This document shows positions 9,245 to 19,032 of a stretch of DNA of 58,601 nucleotides, one piece after another. The notes beneath the pieces are model-generated. The model had not been told where the DNA came from. It made no database searches and worked only from the letters and a program-made list of their open reading frames with translations. A program made the position numbers and the translations under genes. Source of the DNA: an uncultured Chitinophagaceae bacterium (GTDB taxonomy: Bacteria > Bacteroidota > Bacteroidia > Chitinophagales > Chitinophagaceae); assembly GCA_937900675.1 (NCBI GenBank), contig CALCEA010000071.1:1-58601 (forward strand), read 5' to 3'. Position 1 is the stretch's first letter; the number at the start of each line of letters is the position of its first letter.

Positions 9245-10867
9245 TTAATATCCTGGATTTTGTACAATAATTGGATTAGTAGTGATCTCAATTGCTGGTA
9301 TAGGCCAGATAAATCTGAAGTCGCTATACGGAATTGCAGGCTGACCTGTTGTTACAGATAAACCAATACCATATTGCGCAAGTGTTGTACCTGTTACACC
9401 TCCATTCGCAACTTTAGCAGGAATACCCACTGGTCTTAATTCAGTAATTGGATCTTGAGCAGTTCTATGAATATCTGGCCATCTTCTACCTTCAGCCAAG
9501 AATTCAATTCTGCGTTCCAATAAAATTGCTCTTATTAAAGCAACTCTTGAAGCAAAGCTTGACGCAGTATACTGATTAGTTGTATTAGGTAAAGATCTGT
9601 TTCTTACCATATTCAATAAATCAATGGCTCTTTGAGAAACACCAGTTGCAACTCTTGCTTCAGCTTCAGCTTGATTCAATAATACTTCAGCCCAACGAAT
9701 AATTGGAGTATTATCACCACGACCACTATAATCAGTGTATTTAGTGGTCATCATAGCTCTACCAATAGCAGTACCGCCATTACGATATAAAGTAGTTCTT
9801 CTTAAATCTTCAGCTAACCAACCTGTATTGTTCCAAATGATTGGAGATACACATACCAAGCCACGACCTAATAAATCTGTAGAGCCATACATTGCTGCAG
9901 GTGCACCATTCACAGAACCATTATCCAATGGATCGTTCTTTACAGTAAAAATATTTTCTGAACTGATGCTATTTCCACCAGAGAATCCAAAAGATCCATT
10001 AGGTGTAGCAGTCAAAGCATGGTTGCCCACCAAACTTCTAGTATTAGATGGAGTAGCTGGTGTAACAGTTGCTGGAATTAATGTATTTCCTGCTGCAACC
10101 GCGTTAGCCCATTGACCCATGTGTAAAAAAACTCTTTGCTTTAATGCAATAGCAGCACTTTTTTGTGCACGAATTACCGCGCCACCACTATTTGTTACTG
10201 GCAAATTTGCTTCTGCAAAATTTATATCATCCAAAAGTTTTGCATAAGCTGCAGCAACGGTAGGACGAGCTTCTTTTTGTAAACGCTCTAAACTTTCTCC
10301 ACCAGTGACAGCATAATCACGATATGGAACTCCTAAAGATGCTCCATTGTTATCTAAATATGGACGAGCAAAATGAATCAATAATTCGTGGTGTCCTAAT
10401 GCGCGTAAAAAGCGACACTCTGCCTCAAACTGAGTTGCTGTTGCAGCTGGCAATACACCACTTGCTGCTGCTTTTTTAAAGCCTTCTATAGCAATATTCG
10501 CTTTGTTGATCATGCCATAGGTATTATCCCACATGGAGTTGTTGTTCGCAGTAAAAGGAGTATAAGTACCTTGGTAAGTGATTTGGTAGAATGCTTGTAG
10601 ATTCACCATATCCTCACCACGATTATCTCCTTGTTGAATAGTAGCTGCTCCAAATGGATAACCACGACCCGCTAAACTAGGACCACCAGTCTGTGCAGCA
10701 TCATACACACCATTTAGCGCTAAAGTTGCTCTTGCTGGTGTAGTGAATACGCTTTCGTCAGTGAAGGCGTTATAAGGTTGCTGATCTAGCACCTTTTCAC
10801 AACTAACTGCTACTATCATTGTACCTAGCAGTAAAGTGTTCTTTATTATTTTATCAATCAATTTCAT
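9245..10867 (-). CDS. SusD/RagB family outer-membrane lipoprotein
   Basis: 540 residues from the preferred ATG (MKLIDKIIKN); an ATG 9 bp upstream is in frame but gives a weaker signal peptide. The lipobox is VAVSC with Cys24. Helical TPR-like SusD domains follow, and the C-terminal half has the usual LLERRIEFLAEGRRWPD motif and the family's characteristic terminal QNPGY. It is encoded downstream of its SusC partner with a gap of about 40 bp. It binds ligand at the cell surface as the lid of the SusC channel. The canonical SusD type differs from the SusD-like_2 type of the other pair in this cluster, so the two pairs are not recent duplicates. Confidence 0.9.
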   Translation of the reverse strand: MKLIDKIIKNTLLLGTMIVAVSCEKVLDQQPYNAFTDESVFTTPARATLALNGVYDAAQTGGPSLAGRGYPFGAATIQQGDNRGEDMVNLQAFYQITYQGTYTPFTANNNSMWDNTYGMINKANIAIEGFKKAAASGVLPAATATQFEAECRFLRALGHHELLIHFARPYLDNNGASLGVPYRDYAVTGGESLERLQKEARPTVAAAYAKLLDDINFAEANLPVTNSGGAVIRAQKSAAIALKQRVFLHMGQWANAVAAGNTLIPATVTPATPSNTRSLVGNHALTATPNGSFGFSGGNSISSENIFTVKNDPLDNGSVNGAPAAMYGSTDLLGRGLVCVSPIIWNNTGWLAEDLRRTTLYRNGGTAIGRAMMTTKYTDYSGRGDNTPIIRWAEVLLNQAEAEARVATGVSQRAIDLLNMVRNRSLPNTTNQYTASSFASRVALIRAILLERRIEFLAEGRRWPDIHRTAQDPITELRPVGIPAKVANGGVTGTTLAQYGIGLSVTTGQPAIPYSDFRFIWPIPAIEITTNPIIVQNPGY

Positions 10868-10908
10868 TGTTAACAATTTTTATTTGAATATATTTTTTTG
10901 AGTTTATG

Positions 10909-13900
10909 TTAAAATCCAACATTAAGTCCCACTGATAAAATTCGCAATGTAGGTGATACAGCATTGTCAATACCGCTTTGGCTAGCATTGTCTGGATCTA
11001 AACCTGAGTAATTTGTCAACATGAATAAATTTTGTCCTTGAGCAAAAACTCTTGCATTCTTGATATAACCATTTGTATACTTAGACAAAGTTTCGTTGTT
11101 GAATGAGTAGCTAAATACTACATTTTGTAATCTAATAAAGTCACCTTTTTCAACAAATCTTGAGATTGCAGCACCAGTTTGGTTAACAGTAGCACTTTGA
11201 GCATATCTTAATCTTGGAACATCTGTAACATCGCCTGGCGCTTTCCATCTATTCAAAATTTCAGTTCCATTGTTGTGGAAGTTTTGACTCAATAATGCTT
11301 CTTGGCGTGTTTGGTTCATGATCATGTTTCCACCTTGGAAGCGAATCATAAATTCCATTGAAAAATTCTTATAACGGAAATTGTTTGTAATAGCACCAAA
11401 ATAAGTTGGCAAGCTATTTCCTAAGTTTACTCTATCTGCATCAGTTAAAGGATTAGAAGTGGTCATTGTACCATCATTCTTATCTGCTGCAGTAAAGTAA
11501 GTACCATTGGTTGTATTTCTTTGTACCAGAGTTCCATTAGCCTTTAAATACATTGGGTTACCTGTTTGTGTATTCACACCAGCATATTGCCATCCCCATA
11601 GGTAATTCAAGGATTGTCCTACTTCAATTCTATTGTAAGCACCAGGGATAGTTGTTACGGGAACACCACCTACCGAATACAATGAAGTGATTTTATTTTC
11701 TATTGTAGTAAAGTTAGCATTGAAGCCCCATGTGAAATTTTTAGCTCTAATGATATCACCACTCAAAGCAAATTCCAAACCATTATTTCTAGCAGTACCC
11801 ACATTTTGGCTGATTGAGTTACCTGGGATACCAGCTGAATTTGGAGTTGGAACTGCAAATACTAATTGATCAATATCATTCAAGAACCAATCTGCAACAA
11901 AGTTGAAACGGTTATTGAATAAACCTAATTCAATACCCACATCCATCTTCTTACTTCTCTCCCATTGCAAACCAGCATTACCAATTAAGTTTGGAGCTAA
12001 ACCTGGAATATTACCATAAGCTGCAGAACCGAAAGTGCTTAAGTAAGGGAAACCACCTAATTGGTTACCTACTATCGCATACGAACCTTTCAATTTCACA
12101 TCGCTAAATGTTTTAGCTAAGAATGGGTTGTTCTTCCAAAACCCTTCTTCAGAAATTCTATATCCTACTGAAGCACCTGGGAATACACCAAAACGATTCG
12201 TTGGAGATAAAGAACTTTGTCCATCGCGTCTTACAGATCCTTGAACAAAATATTTGTTTTTGAAATCATAGTTCAAACGACCGAATAAAGAATGGAAGCC
12301 ACTCATTCCATAACCTCCACTTGCAAATTGTAAAGCACCTGATCCAGATATCACATTTTTTTGTTGGAAGAAAGGATCAGATAATTGTTGTAACGAACCA
12401 GAAACAAATTTACTCATATCTTCTTGCACCTCGTGTCCGGCAGTTAAGTAAACATTGTGGTTATCAAAAAGAGTAGTATTATAGTTCATATAATTTTGCC
12501 ATACCATTCTTTGAACTTGTTGTCCTGTGTTTTGGATATTACCCAAAGAGCTAAATCCATCACCATGCACTGGACTTAATGATACAGTAGAATAATCATT
12601 TAAGAAATCATAGTTGAAAGCTGATCTAATCTTTAAGCCTTTCATAGGGCTTATCTCAACATATAAATTGTTATTTACACGCAACTTATCAGACTCATAT
12701 CTGTTTTGTGTTAATGTAAATAAAGGATTTGTATAGTTGTCATCAACAGGATTAGTATTTGGTCCTAAACCAACTTGGTTCAACTGAGGGAATCGAATAT
12801 TATAACCAGTAGAATGATTAGGGTCAAATGGATTTACATTGGGTAGCATACGCAAAGCAGAAGCTATACCACCACTCAATGCATTACTACCGTTGTTTTG
12901 ATCGTTATCTATTTGCTTTGATAAAGTTAAATTGTTACCAATTTTGAAGTATTTGTTTATTTCATTATCAAAGTTGAAACGAATACGATAAGATTTATTC
13001 GCATTAGAAATTAAAATACCTTTTTGATCGCTATAGTTCAAAGAGAAGAAATAAGTACTTTTATTAGTACCACCAGAAAAACTCAAGTTGTGTTGAGAAG
13101 TTGGTGTATTGTCTCTCATTACTAGTCTTTGCCAATCATATGTTTTTCCATCACCAGCTGCAGCCCAACCTGTAAGTCCGGCATTGGTTCTTTTTTCGTT
13201 TGCAGTTTCAACGAACTGAGCATTATTTAATAAATCATATGTTTTGAAAGGAGAAGTAAAACCAAAAGTTGCATCATAATTTACTTTCATTGCTCCACCT
13301 TTAGAGCCTTTTTTTGTAGTGATCATGATTACACCATTCGCAGCTCTTGATCCAAAGATCGCAGTTGCAGAACCATCTTTTAATACTTCAATATTTTCAA
13401 TATCATTTGGGTTAATATCTCCCAATGCATTTGAGTTAGTCGCAGCAGCAATATTTCCAGAAATAAATGGAACACCATCTACAACAATTAAAGGAGATTG
13501 GTTTTGTGAAACGGAATTCACACCACGAATTCTAATTCTCGCTGGCGTACCTACATCACCACCTCCAGAAACTACTTGAACACCGGCAGCACGGCCAGCC
13601 AATTGTCTGTCCACTGATGGTGTCACCAATTGAGAAAATTCTTTAGCATCTATTTTTGAAGCAGAACCTGTAAAAGCCTTTTTTTGTTGAACACCGTAAC
13701 CAACCACCACCACTTCAGCTAATTGATTCGTTTCAGCATTTAAGCGAGCGTCAATAGTAGTTTTGTTACCAATCTTTATATCAGTTTCAGAATAACCAAC
13801 AAAAGAAAATTTAACACTTGAAGAACCAGCTGGAACTTGAAGAGAATAATTACCATTATCATCGGAAGTTGTCTTTACAGCACCAACTGATACTGTTACT

Positions 13901-14019
13901 CCAGATAAAACTTTACCATTCTCGTCAGTAACCTTACCAGTCACCTTCTTAGTGTTCTGTGCACTGACTACTGTGGTTGACAGCAAGCCGAATGCCAATA
14001 AGACTAACAGATTTTTCAT
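10909..14019 (-). CDS. SusC/RagA TonB-linked outer-membrane transporter
   Basis: 1036 residues from MKNLLVLLAFGLL; an ATG 12 bp upstream is possible but spoils the signal peptide, which ends at VVSAQ. A carboxypeptidase-like domain (about residues 25-105) precedes a plug with VVVGYGVQQKKAFTG, IVVDGVPF and the phrase ATAIFGSRAANGVIMITTKKG, then the barrel. This is the canonical SusC layout, with the SusD partner directly downstream. No enzyme is co-transcribed, so the ligand cannot be named. Proximity to phosphonate genes on one side and the PQQ dehydrogenase operon on the other leaves two hypotheses. Confidence 0.92.
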   Translation of the reverse strand: MKNLLVLLAFGLLSTTVVSAQNTKKVTGKVTDENGKVLSGVTVSVGAVKTTSDDNGNYSLQVPAGSSSVKFSFVGYSETDIKIGNKTTIDARLNAETNQLAEVVVVGYGVQQKKAFTGSASKIDAKEFSQLVTPSVDRQLAGRAAGVQVVSGGGDVGTPARIRIRGVNSVSQNQSPLIVVDGVPFISGNIAAATNSNALGDINPNDIENIEVLKDGSATAIFGSRAANGVIMITTKKGSKGGAMKVNYDATFGFTSPFKTYDLLNNAQFVETANEKRTNAGLTGWAAAGDGKTYDWQRLVMRDNTPTSQHNLSFSGGTNKSTYFFSLNYSDQKGILISNANKSYRIRFNFDNEINKYFKIGNNLTLSKQIDNDQNNGSNALSGGIASALRMLPNVNPFDPNHSTGYNIRFPQLNQVGLGPNTNPVDDNYTNPLFTLTQNRYESDKLRVNNNLYVEISPMKGLKIRSAFNYDFLNDYSTVSLSPVHGDGFSSLGNIQNTGQQVQRMVWQNYMNYNTTLFDNHNVYLTAGHEVQEDMSKFVSGSLQQLSDPFFQQKNVISGSGALQFASGGYGMSGFHSLFGRLNYDFKNKYFVQGSVRRDGQSSLSPTNRFGVFPGASVGYRISEEGFWKNNPFLAKTFSDVKLKGSYAIVGNQLGGFPYLSTFGSAAYGNIPGLAPNLIGNAGLQWERSKKMDVGIELGLFNNRFNFVADWFLNDIDQLVFAVPTPNSAGIPGNSISQNVGTARNNGLEFALSGDIIRAKNFTWGFNANFTTIENKITSLYSVGGVPVTTIPGAYNRIEVGQSLNYLWGWQYAGVNTQTGNPMYLKANGTLVQRNTTNGTYFTAADKNDGTMTTSNPLTDADRVNLGNSLPTYFGAITNNFRYKNFSMEFMIRFQGGNMIMNQTRQEALLSQNFHNNGTEILNRWKAPGDVTDVPRLRYAQSATVNQTGAAISRFVEKGDFIRLQNVVFSYSFNNETLSKYTNGYIKNARVFAQGQNLFMLTNYSGLDPDNASQSGIDNAVSPTLRILSVGLNVGF

Positions 14020-14248
14020 AAAAATTATCAATTTGTAAATGATTTAATACCATTAAAAATAGTATCAACAACAAATTGAAAAATTGGAGGAAAATTTTAA
14101 TTTCCTGTTACGAAAGCAGTTGTTTAGAAAAAATGATGGAAGTAATTTCAATCTTTAAACAACATGTGTGTTTATGCAGTAAGAAATTTTAAAATAACTT
14201 ATAATGATCGAAAATTTTACGAAATCGGGAAATGGAATAGATATTTAT

Positions 14249-15202
14249 CTAATAGAGCGATTTGATATAATGGCTAATTTTTTCAGCCATCTCATTAGAA
14301 ATTGGCATTGTTGGATTGGAATAAGCAGCAACATTGGCTGAACGATCACCACTGTCAATTATTTTAAAAACATGATTCATTTTTTCAATAATCACTAATT
14401 GATTATTGTTTTTTGCGTCTGCCAACAATCTTGCATCACTAATACTAACTTGCAAATCATTATCGCCTTGAATAATCAAACAAGGAAATTTTAGTTGCTT
14501 GATATCTTGTTGAGGATTATGCTTAAACCAAGATATCATGTAGGGTTGCACACTAGATCTAAATAAGCTATTCAGCATTGGATTTACATTGTCGACCAGT
14601 TTGCCGGCTGTTAAACTATCAATTATAGGGAAACAAAGATCTTGGATTTGTTTTGGTTGAGCCCCAAGTTGTTCTTTTAAAATAAGATCGGCGCTTCTCC
14701 CCGCTCCAGCCAAAGAAATAAAACCATTTGCATTTTTTGCAGCATTCATCCCAATTAAAGAACCCTCACTATGTCCAATGATGATAATTTTAGAGAAATT
14801 TTTATTTTCTTTTAACATTCGAACCCATTGTTGCGCATCTTGAATAAGATCTTCAAAACTTAAGTTCACTTCTGATATCAAAGCTGCTTTGCTTTCACCA
14901 ATCCCTCTTTTATCATAACGAAGTGATGCTATGCCATTATTAGCTAAAGACTCCGCTAACATTTTTAAGGAATTATTTTTCATCATGGCATTGTTACCAT
15001 CTCTATCGGTTGGGCCAGAACCTGCAATAATTAAAGCAACTGGAATTTTTCCATTAATATGATTAGGCATTAGTAAAGTGCCGTATAAACTACCTAAATT
15101 GGTTTTTAATCCAATTAGGCTAGCATTATTTGTAGGCTTGTCTTGAGCAATTAATTGAATTGAAATAGTTAATAGTGCTGCAAATAAATAGGTAAATTTC
15201 AT
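14249..15202 (-). CDS. Secreted alpha/beta-hydrolase (serine esterase/peptidase-like)
   Basis: 317 residues with a signal peptide ending at LIAQD. The nucleophile elbow GHSEG (residues 143-147, Ser145) follows the oxyanion motif IIAGSGPTDRDGN (58-70). An acid at Asp247 or Asp249 and His277 in KMNHVFK complete the triad. The family contains esterases and acyl-peptide or dienelactone-type hydrolases, and the substrate cannot be told. It is the last gene of a three-gene unit, starting 5 bp after the stop of the PQQ dehydrogenase gene, and it may deacylate or open a lactone product of that enzyme. That link is inference. Confidence 0.82.
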   Translation of the reverse strand: MKFTYLFAALLTISIQLIAQDKPTNNASLIGLKTNLGSLYGTLLMPNHINGKIPVALIIAGSGPTDRDGNNAMMKNNSLKMLAESLANNGIASLRYDKRGIGESKAALISEVNLSFEDLIQDAQQWVRMLKENKNFSKIIIIGHSEGSLIGMNAAKNANGFISLAGAGRSADLILKEQLGAQPKQIQDLCFPIIDSLTAGKLVDNVNPMLNSLFRSSVQPYMISWFKHNPQQDIKQLKFPCLIIQGDNDLQVSISDARLLADAKNNNQLVIIEKMNHVFKIIDSGDRSANVAAYSNPTMPISNEMAEKISHYIKSLY

Positions 15203-15207
15203 ATTTT

Positions 15208-17364
15208 TTATTTAATTCCAAATGCAATATAAGAATCCCCAGATTTGGTACCTAATTTACCTCCACCACAGGCAATAACAACATATTGCTTTCCACCAAT
15301 TGAATACACTGTGGGTGTCGCAAATCCAGGAGCAGGTAAAGTAGTTTCCCATAAGAGTTTTCCATTTCGTTTATTGAAGGCTCTCATTTTGCTATCTTTT
15401 GTTGCCGCAATAAAAACTAATCCACCTGCGGTAACTACAGGACCACCATAATTTTCTGTACCGGTATGAATTCGTTTTGCTAATAGTTCAGGATAATCCC
15501 CTAAAGTGTCTTTCCAAATAATTTTACCAGATTTTAAATCAATGGCATTTAAAGTACCCCAAGGCGGCATCACTGCAGGATATCCTTCTTTGGTTAAAAA
15601 TTTATTATACCCTGTAGAATTATAAGGCAGCTCCCAATATGGGTCTGTTGTTTTTTGTGGTCCTTTATATGTTTGTAATTGTTTGTCTTTTAAATCTAAT
15701 ACATAAGAAGCAAGCGCTTCCACTTCTTCTTTTTTAAGCTGCTTAAAGGCTGGCATCATTCTTCTACCAGATGCTATTAAATTGATAAAAGAACTAGAAG
15801 TATATTTTTTATCAACCCCAATTAAAGTGGGATAATTTCCACTGCCCTTTCTTTCTGGACCATGACATGCCATACAATTAGAAGTATAAATTCTTTTACC
15901 TGCTGCTGCATTATTTTCATTAGCTAGCACTTTATTATTATTTTCTACCATTGTTAAAATCCATGGCATTTCATTGGCATTTACGTACATTATTTCAGTT
16001 GTTGGATCAAAAGCAGGTCCACCCCATTCTGCACCTCCATCAAAACCGGGAAAAATAACAGTACCCTTTTTAGTATTTGGATTAAATATAAATCCTGAAC
16101 TTACTTCCTCTAATTTTTTCTTAATAGCTTGATAAGAACTTTCAGGAACCAAATGATTCAACTCTTTTTCGGTCAATGACTGTCTAGCAAATGGCTCAAT
16201 AACAGTAGGCCATGGCTGGGTTCTAGAAAGTTTTTCGCCATTTAATTCAGAATAGTATGGTACAGCCTTTTCTTCAATTGGATAAATTGGTTTACCAGTT
16301 TCCCTGTCCAATAAAAAGATAAATCCTGATTTAGTGGGTTGTGCAATAGCTTCTATTTTCTTTCCCTCTTTGGTGATTGTCACTAATGCAGGTGCAGTGG
16401 GCAAATCTCTATCCCAAATATCATGATGCACGGTTTGAAAATGCCAAATTCTTTTTCCAGTAGCTGCATCTAATGCAAGCACACTATTCGCAAATAGATT
16501 GTCGCCAGTTCTTTTACCACCATAAAAATCAAATGAAGCTGATCCAATAGGAGCAAACAAAATTCCTTTTTCTTCATCCATACTAAACCCCGCCCAAGCA
16601 TTTGCTCCACCAATATGTTTCCATGCTTCTTTGTCATCCCATGTTTCAAATCCTACTTCACCAGGTTGTGGAATGGTATGAAAAATCCATCTTAATTTTC
16701 CATTGTAAACATCATATGCTCGAATATAGCCAGGTGCCGCAGCTGCTTCTTCAGCAACTCTTGTTCCAATGATGATCATATCTTTATATATAATTCCGGG
16801 ACTGGTCATGGCAATATATAAATCTTGTACATCCCTTCCTAAATCGTTATGTAAATCAATCTTGCCATTTACTCCGAAACTTTGAATTGGTTTACCAGTT
16901 AAGGCATCTATGCTAAACAAACTAGAACCCGCAGCATAAAATAATCTTTTAGAATCACCATCTGCAAAATAGGTTACTCCTCTACAAACATTCATGGCAA
17001 AATAACCTAGTCCTTTTGTGTCTTTATTATTTATTTCATAAGGATCAAACATCCATTGTTGTTTACCTGTTACTGCATCTAATGAAAATAATTTTAACTT
17101 AGGAGAAATGGCAAACAATGAATTACCAATCACTATGGGATTAAACTGCAACTGCGTTAAAAATCCAGTATCCTTGGTATGAAATTCCCAAACCGGGGTT
17201 AATTGCTGAACGTTATTGGTATCTATTTCCTTTAAAGAAGAATACCTAATATTTTCTTTAGAACCACCATAAACTCTCCAGTCTTCATAAGAATGTTTGG
17301 TTGGTTTACAAGCATTTATTAACTGTAAAGCAAGTATTCCAATAATATATATATTGAATTTCAT
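15208..17364 (-). CDS. PQQ-dependent dehydrogenase with inserted cytochrome c domain (lipoprotein)
   Basis: 718-residue quinoprotein. A lipobox (LINAC, Cys19) suggests membrane anchoring in the periplasm. Propeller repeats of the form ALDAATGKRIWHF and SIDALTGKPIQSF are spread from residue 28 to the C terminus. A mono-heme cytochrome c domain (CMACH, Cys497, Cys500, His501; likely Met ligand in RRMMPAF) is inserted before the last blades, as in the soluble and membrane quinoprotein glucose/alcohol dehydrogenase relatives of this phylum. It should oxidise a sugar or alcohol and hand electrons through the heme to the respiratory chain. No PQQ synthesis genes are in the window, so PQQ must come from elsewhere. 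Co-transcribed with the DUF1593 and hydrolase genes. Confidence 0.88.
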   Translation of the reverse strand: MKFNIYIIGILALQLINACKPTKHSYEDWRVYGGSKENIRYSSLKEIDTNNVQQLTPVWEFHTKDTGFLTQLQFNPIVIGNSLFAISPKLKLFSLDAVTGKQQWMFDPYEINNKDTKGLGYFAMNVCRGVTYFADGDSKRLFYAAGSSLFSIDALTGKPIQSFGVNGKIDLHNDLGRDVQDLYIAMTSPGIIYKDMIIIGTRVAEEAAAAPGYIRAYDVYNGKLRWIFHTIPQPGEVGFETWDDKEAWKHIGGANAWAGFSMDEEKGILFAPIGSASFDFYGGKRTGDNLFANSVLALDAATGKRIWHFQTVHHDIWDRDLPTAPALVTITKEGKKIEAIAQPTKSGFIFLLDRETGKPIYPIEEKAVPYYSELNGEKLSRTQPWPTVIEPFARQSLTEKELNHLVPESSYQAIKKKLEEVSSGFIFNPNTKKGTVIFPGFDGGAEWGGPAFDPTTEIMYVNANEMPWILTMVENNNKVLANENNAAAGKRIYTSNCMACHGPERKGSGNYPTLIGVDKKYTSSSFINLIASGRRMMPAFKQLKKEEVEALASYVLDLKDKQLQTYKGPQKTTDPYWELPYNSTGYNKFLTKEGYPAVMPPWGTLNAIDLKSGKIIWKDTLGDYPELLAKRIHTGTENYGGPVVTAGGLVFIAATKDSKMRAFNKRNGKLLWETTLPAPGFATPTVYSIGGKQYVVIACGGGKLGTKSGDSYIAFGIK

Positions 17365-17395
17365 AGGACTATATTGAATGGTTAATTATATTTCA

Positions 17396-18979
17396 TTATT
17401 GTAATTTCAAATGTATAACCTGATATCTAGTTAAAGGTGTCTCACTTTTATCTGTAACCTCAACAACTACTTCCATTATTTCTTTCGAAGAAATGTCTTT
17501 TGGCACTTCAATAGTCGCATTTAGTGTATACTCATTTGTAATATGTAATGTAGGAGTAGTTTTACTCTTTTTAAATTGCCACCATTTGATAGTATAATCA
17601 TCTCCATCTAAATCTTTTACAAGTGCATTTAGTTTGACAATATCACCTGCATTGATGGAAATATTTTTTTGACCTTTTATTTGAACCACTGGAGCATGAT
17701 TTGCTAATTTAAATTGATTCGTTATACTCCATTGTATTCTTGCAGCAAAATCATTTTGTGCAGCAGGAAAGAAATTTGGATAAGGAATTTCATTGGCTTT
17801 TAATGCTGCTTGTTTCTTTAAAAAATCTTCAGAGATCACTAGTGCCTTCACTTTTGTAGTATCATTACTAAATGGATCTATATAAGTTGCTGGATCTGGA
17901 ATAAAAGGTCTTCCTCCCCATCCCCCAGCAGTTTCTTTTTCATCTGCCTCTAAACCATTTGAAATAATATTCATAAACGTACCTGTATCTCCTTCACCCA
18001 GCCATGATCCTTTTTCCTGCTTTGGCATCCAAACTATATAACCCATTTTTTTTAATACTTCATTGGTATACCCATCTAACCCAAAATAATCAAAGGGATC
18101 ATTCTTTACCATCTGTTTACCATCGCCCCATACTCTATATATACTACCTAAAGGTCCTTTAGAGCTAATATTTGTTCTCATCCATTCACTAGTTAGCAAT
18201 GGTGCATTTTCTGTAGTTGCTACTAATTGTGCACCATAACCATAATTAGGTCCATTTTTATATTGTCTATAATCAATGCCAGGCCAATTTGGTTTAATAT
18301 AAGTTGCATAGGTATTGTCTTGTTCACCTGAAGGCAATAAAACAATTTTACCAGTTACTTTCATTTTTATTTGCATCCAATTGGAGGTATGACTGTACTC
18401 GTCTTCTATAGATTTAAGCGCTCTTGCAATAGTACTTTGACCTCCCCATGCAGTAATATAAACTGGTCCAGGAATTTCATCCAATAAAACCGATTTAATT
18501 AAATTGGAGCCTTCTGTGTCTTTTGAATAATCTCCTTCAAATTCAATATTCCCATATTTTACTTTGGATTTCAAGTATGCTGGTGTTGGATATGCAGTAT
18601 TATGAATTTTTAAATTGGAATACACTTTTTCATAAGCTTCCACTGCTTCGTGAATAAATCTCTCTCCATCTCTCCATCTATAGGAAGTACATGGACATAA
18701 ATTCAAGCCATATTTAGTATACTCTCTTCCAGGAACCATAAATTTAGTTCCCTTGCCATCTCCCTTCCAATGAAACTGACTACTGGTATAAATTAATCCC
18801 TCTACTTTAAATTCTGAACTATATAATAAAAAACGAATCATTGAATTATTATCATCCAACTCTGGATCAGCTGTTATGATAATTCTTGGCTTGTTCGATT
18901 TTTCAGAAGCTATTACAGTTTGAGAAATTAATAAAAGACTACAGATTTGTAGAATTAGATATTTAGCTGTGATTTTCAT
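17396..18979 (-). CDS. Secreted DUF1593 protein (nucleoside-hydrolase-like fold with Sde182-type C-terminal domain)
   Basis: 527 residues with a signal peptide ending near VIASE. The N-terminal domain opens with IIITADPELDDNNSMIRFLL (about residues 34-53), which imitates the Asp cluster of inosine-uridine nucleoside hydrolases. ITAWGGQSTIARAL is a second family motif. From about residue 425 a beta-rich domain with NAGDIVKLNALVKDLDGDDY and IKWWQF resembles the C-terminal domain of cellulose-binding protein Sde182. It is the first gene of a unit with the PQQ dehydrogenase (31 bp gap) and hydrolase. An exported enzyme removing a base or glycosyl group upstream of oxidation is plausible but unproven. 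Confidence 0.82.
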   Translation of the reverse strand: MKITAKYLILQICSLLLISQTVIASEKSNKPRIIITADPELDDNNSMIRFLLYSSEFKVEGLIYTSSQFHWKGDGKGTKFMVPGREYTKYGLNLCPCTSYRWRDGERFIHEAVEAYEKVYSNLKIHNTAYPTPAYLKSKVKYGNIEFEGDYSKDTEGSNLIKSVLLDEIPGPVYITAWGGQSTIARALKSIEDEYSHTSNWMQIKMKVTGKIVLLPSGEQDNTYATYIKPNWPGIDYRQYKNGPNYGYGAQLVATTENAPLLTSEWMRTNISSKGPLGSIYRVWGDGKQMVKNDPFDYFGLDGYTNEVLKKMGYIVWMPKQEKGSWLGEGDTGTFMNIISNGLEADEKETAGGWGGRPFIPDPATYIDPFSNDTTKVKALVISEDFLKKQAALKANEIPYPNFFPAAQNDFAARIQWSITNQFKLANHAPVVQIKGQKNISINAGDIVKLNALVKDLDGDDYTIKWWQFKKSKTTPTLHITNEYTLNATIEVPKDISSKEIMEVVVEVTDKSETPLTRYQVIHLKLQ

Positions 18980-19032
18980 ACTCTAATGTAATAATTAAAT
19001 GATTAACTTTATAATACATAAAACTTTATCTT

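Noticed and set aside
9735..10115. 126-codon plus-strand frame inside the second susD gene
   Set aside because: Antisense shadow of a well-supported SusD gene with no signal peptide or family motif; the same reasoning applies to the frames opposite the BNR, SusC and Mo-subunit genes.
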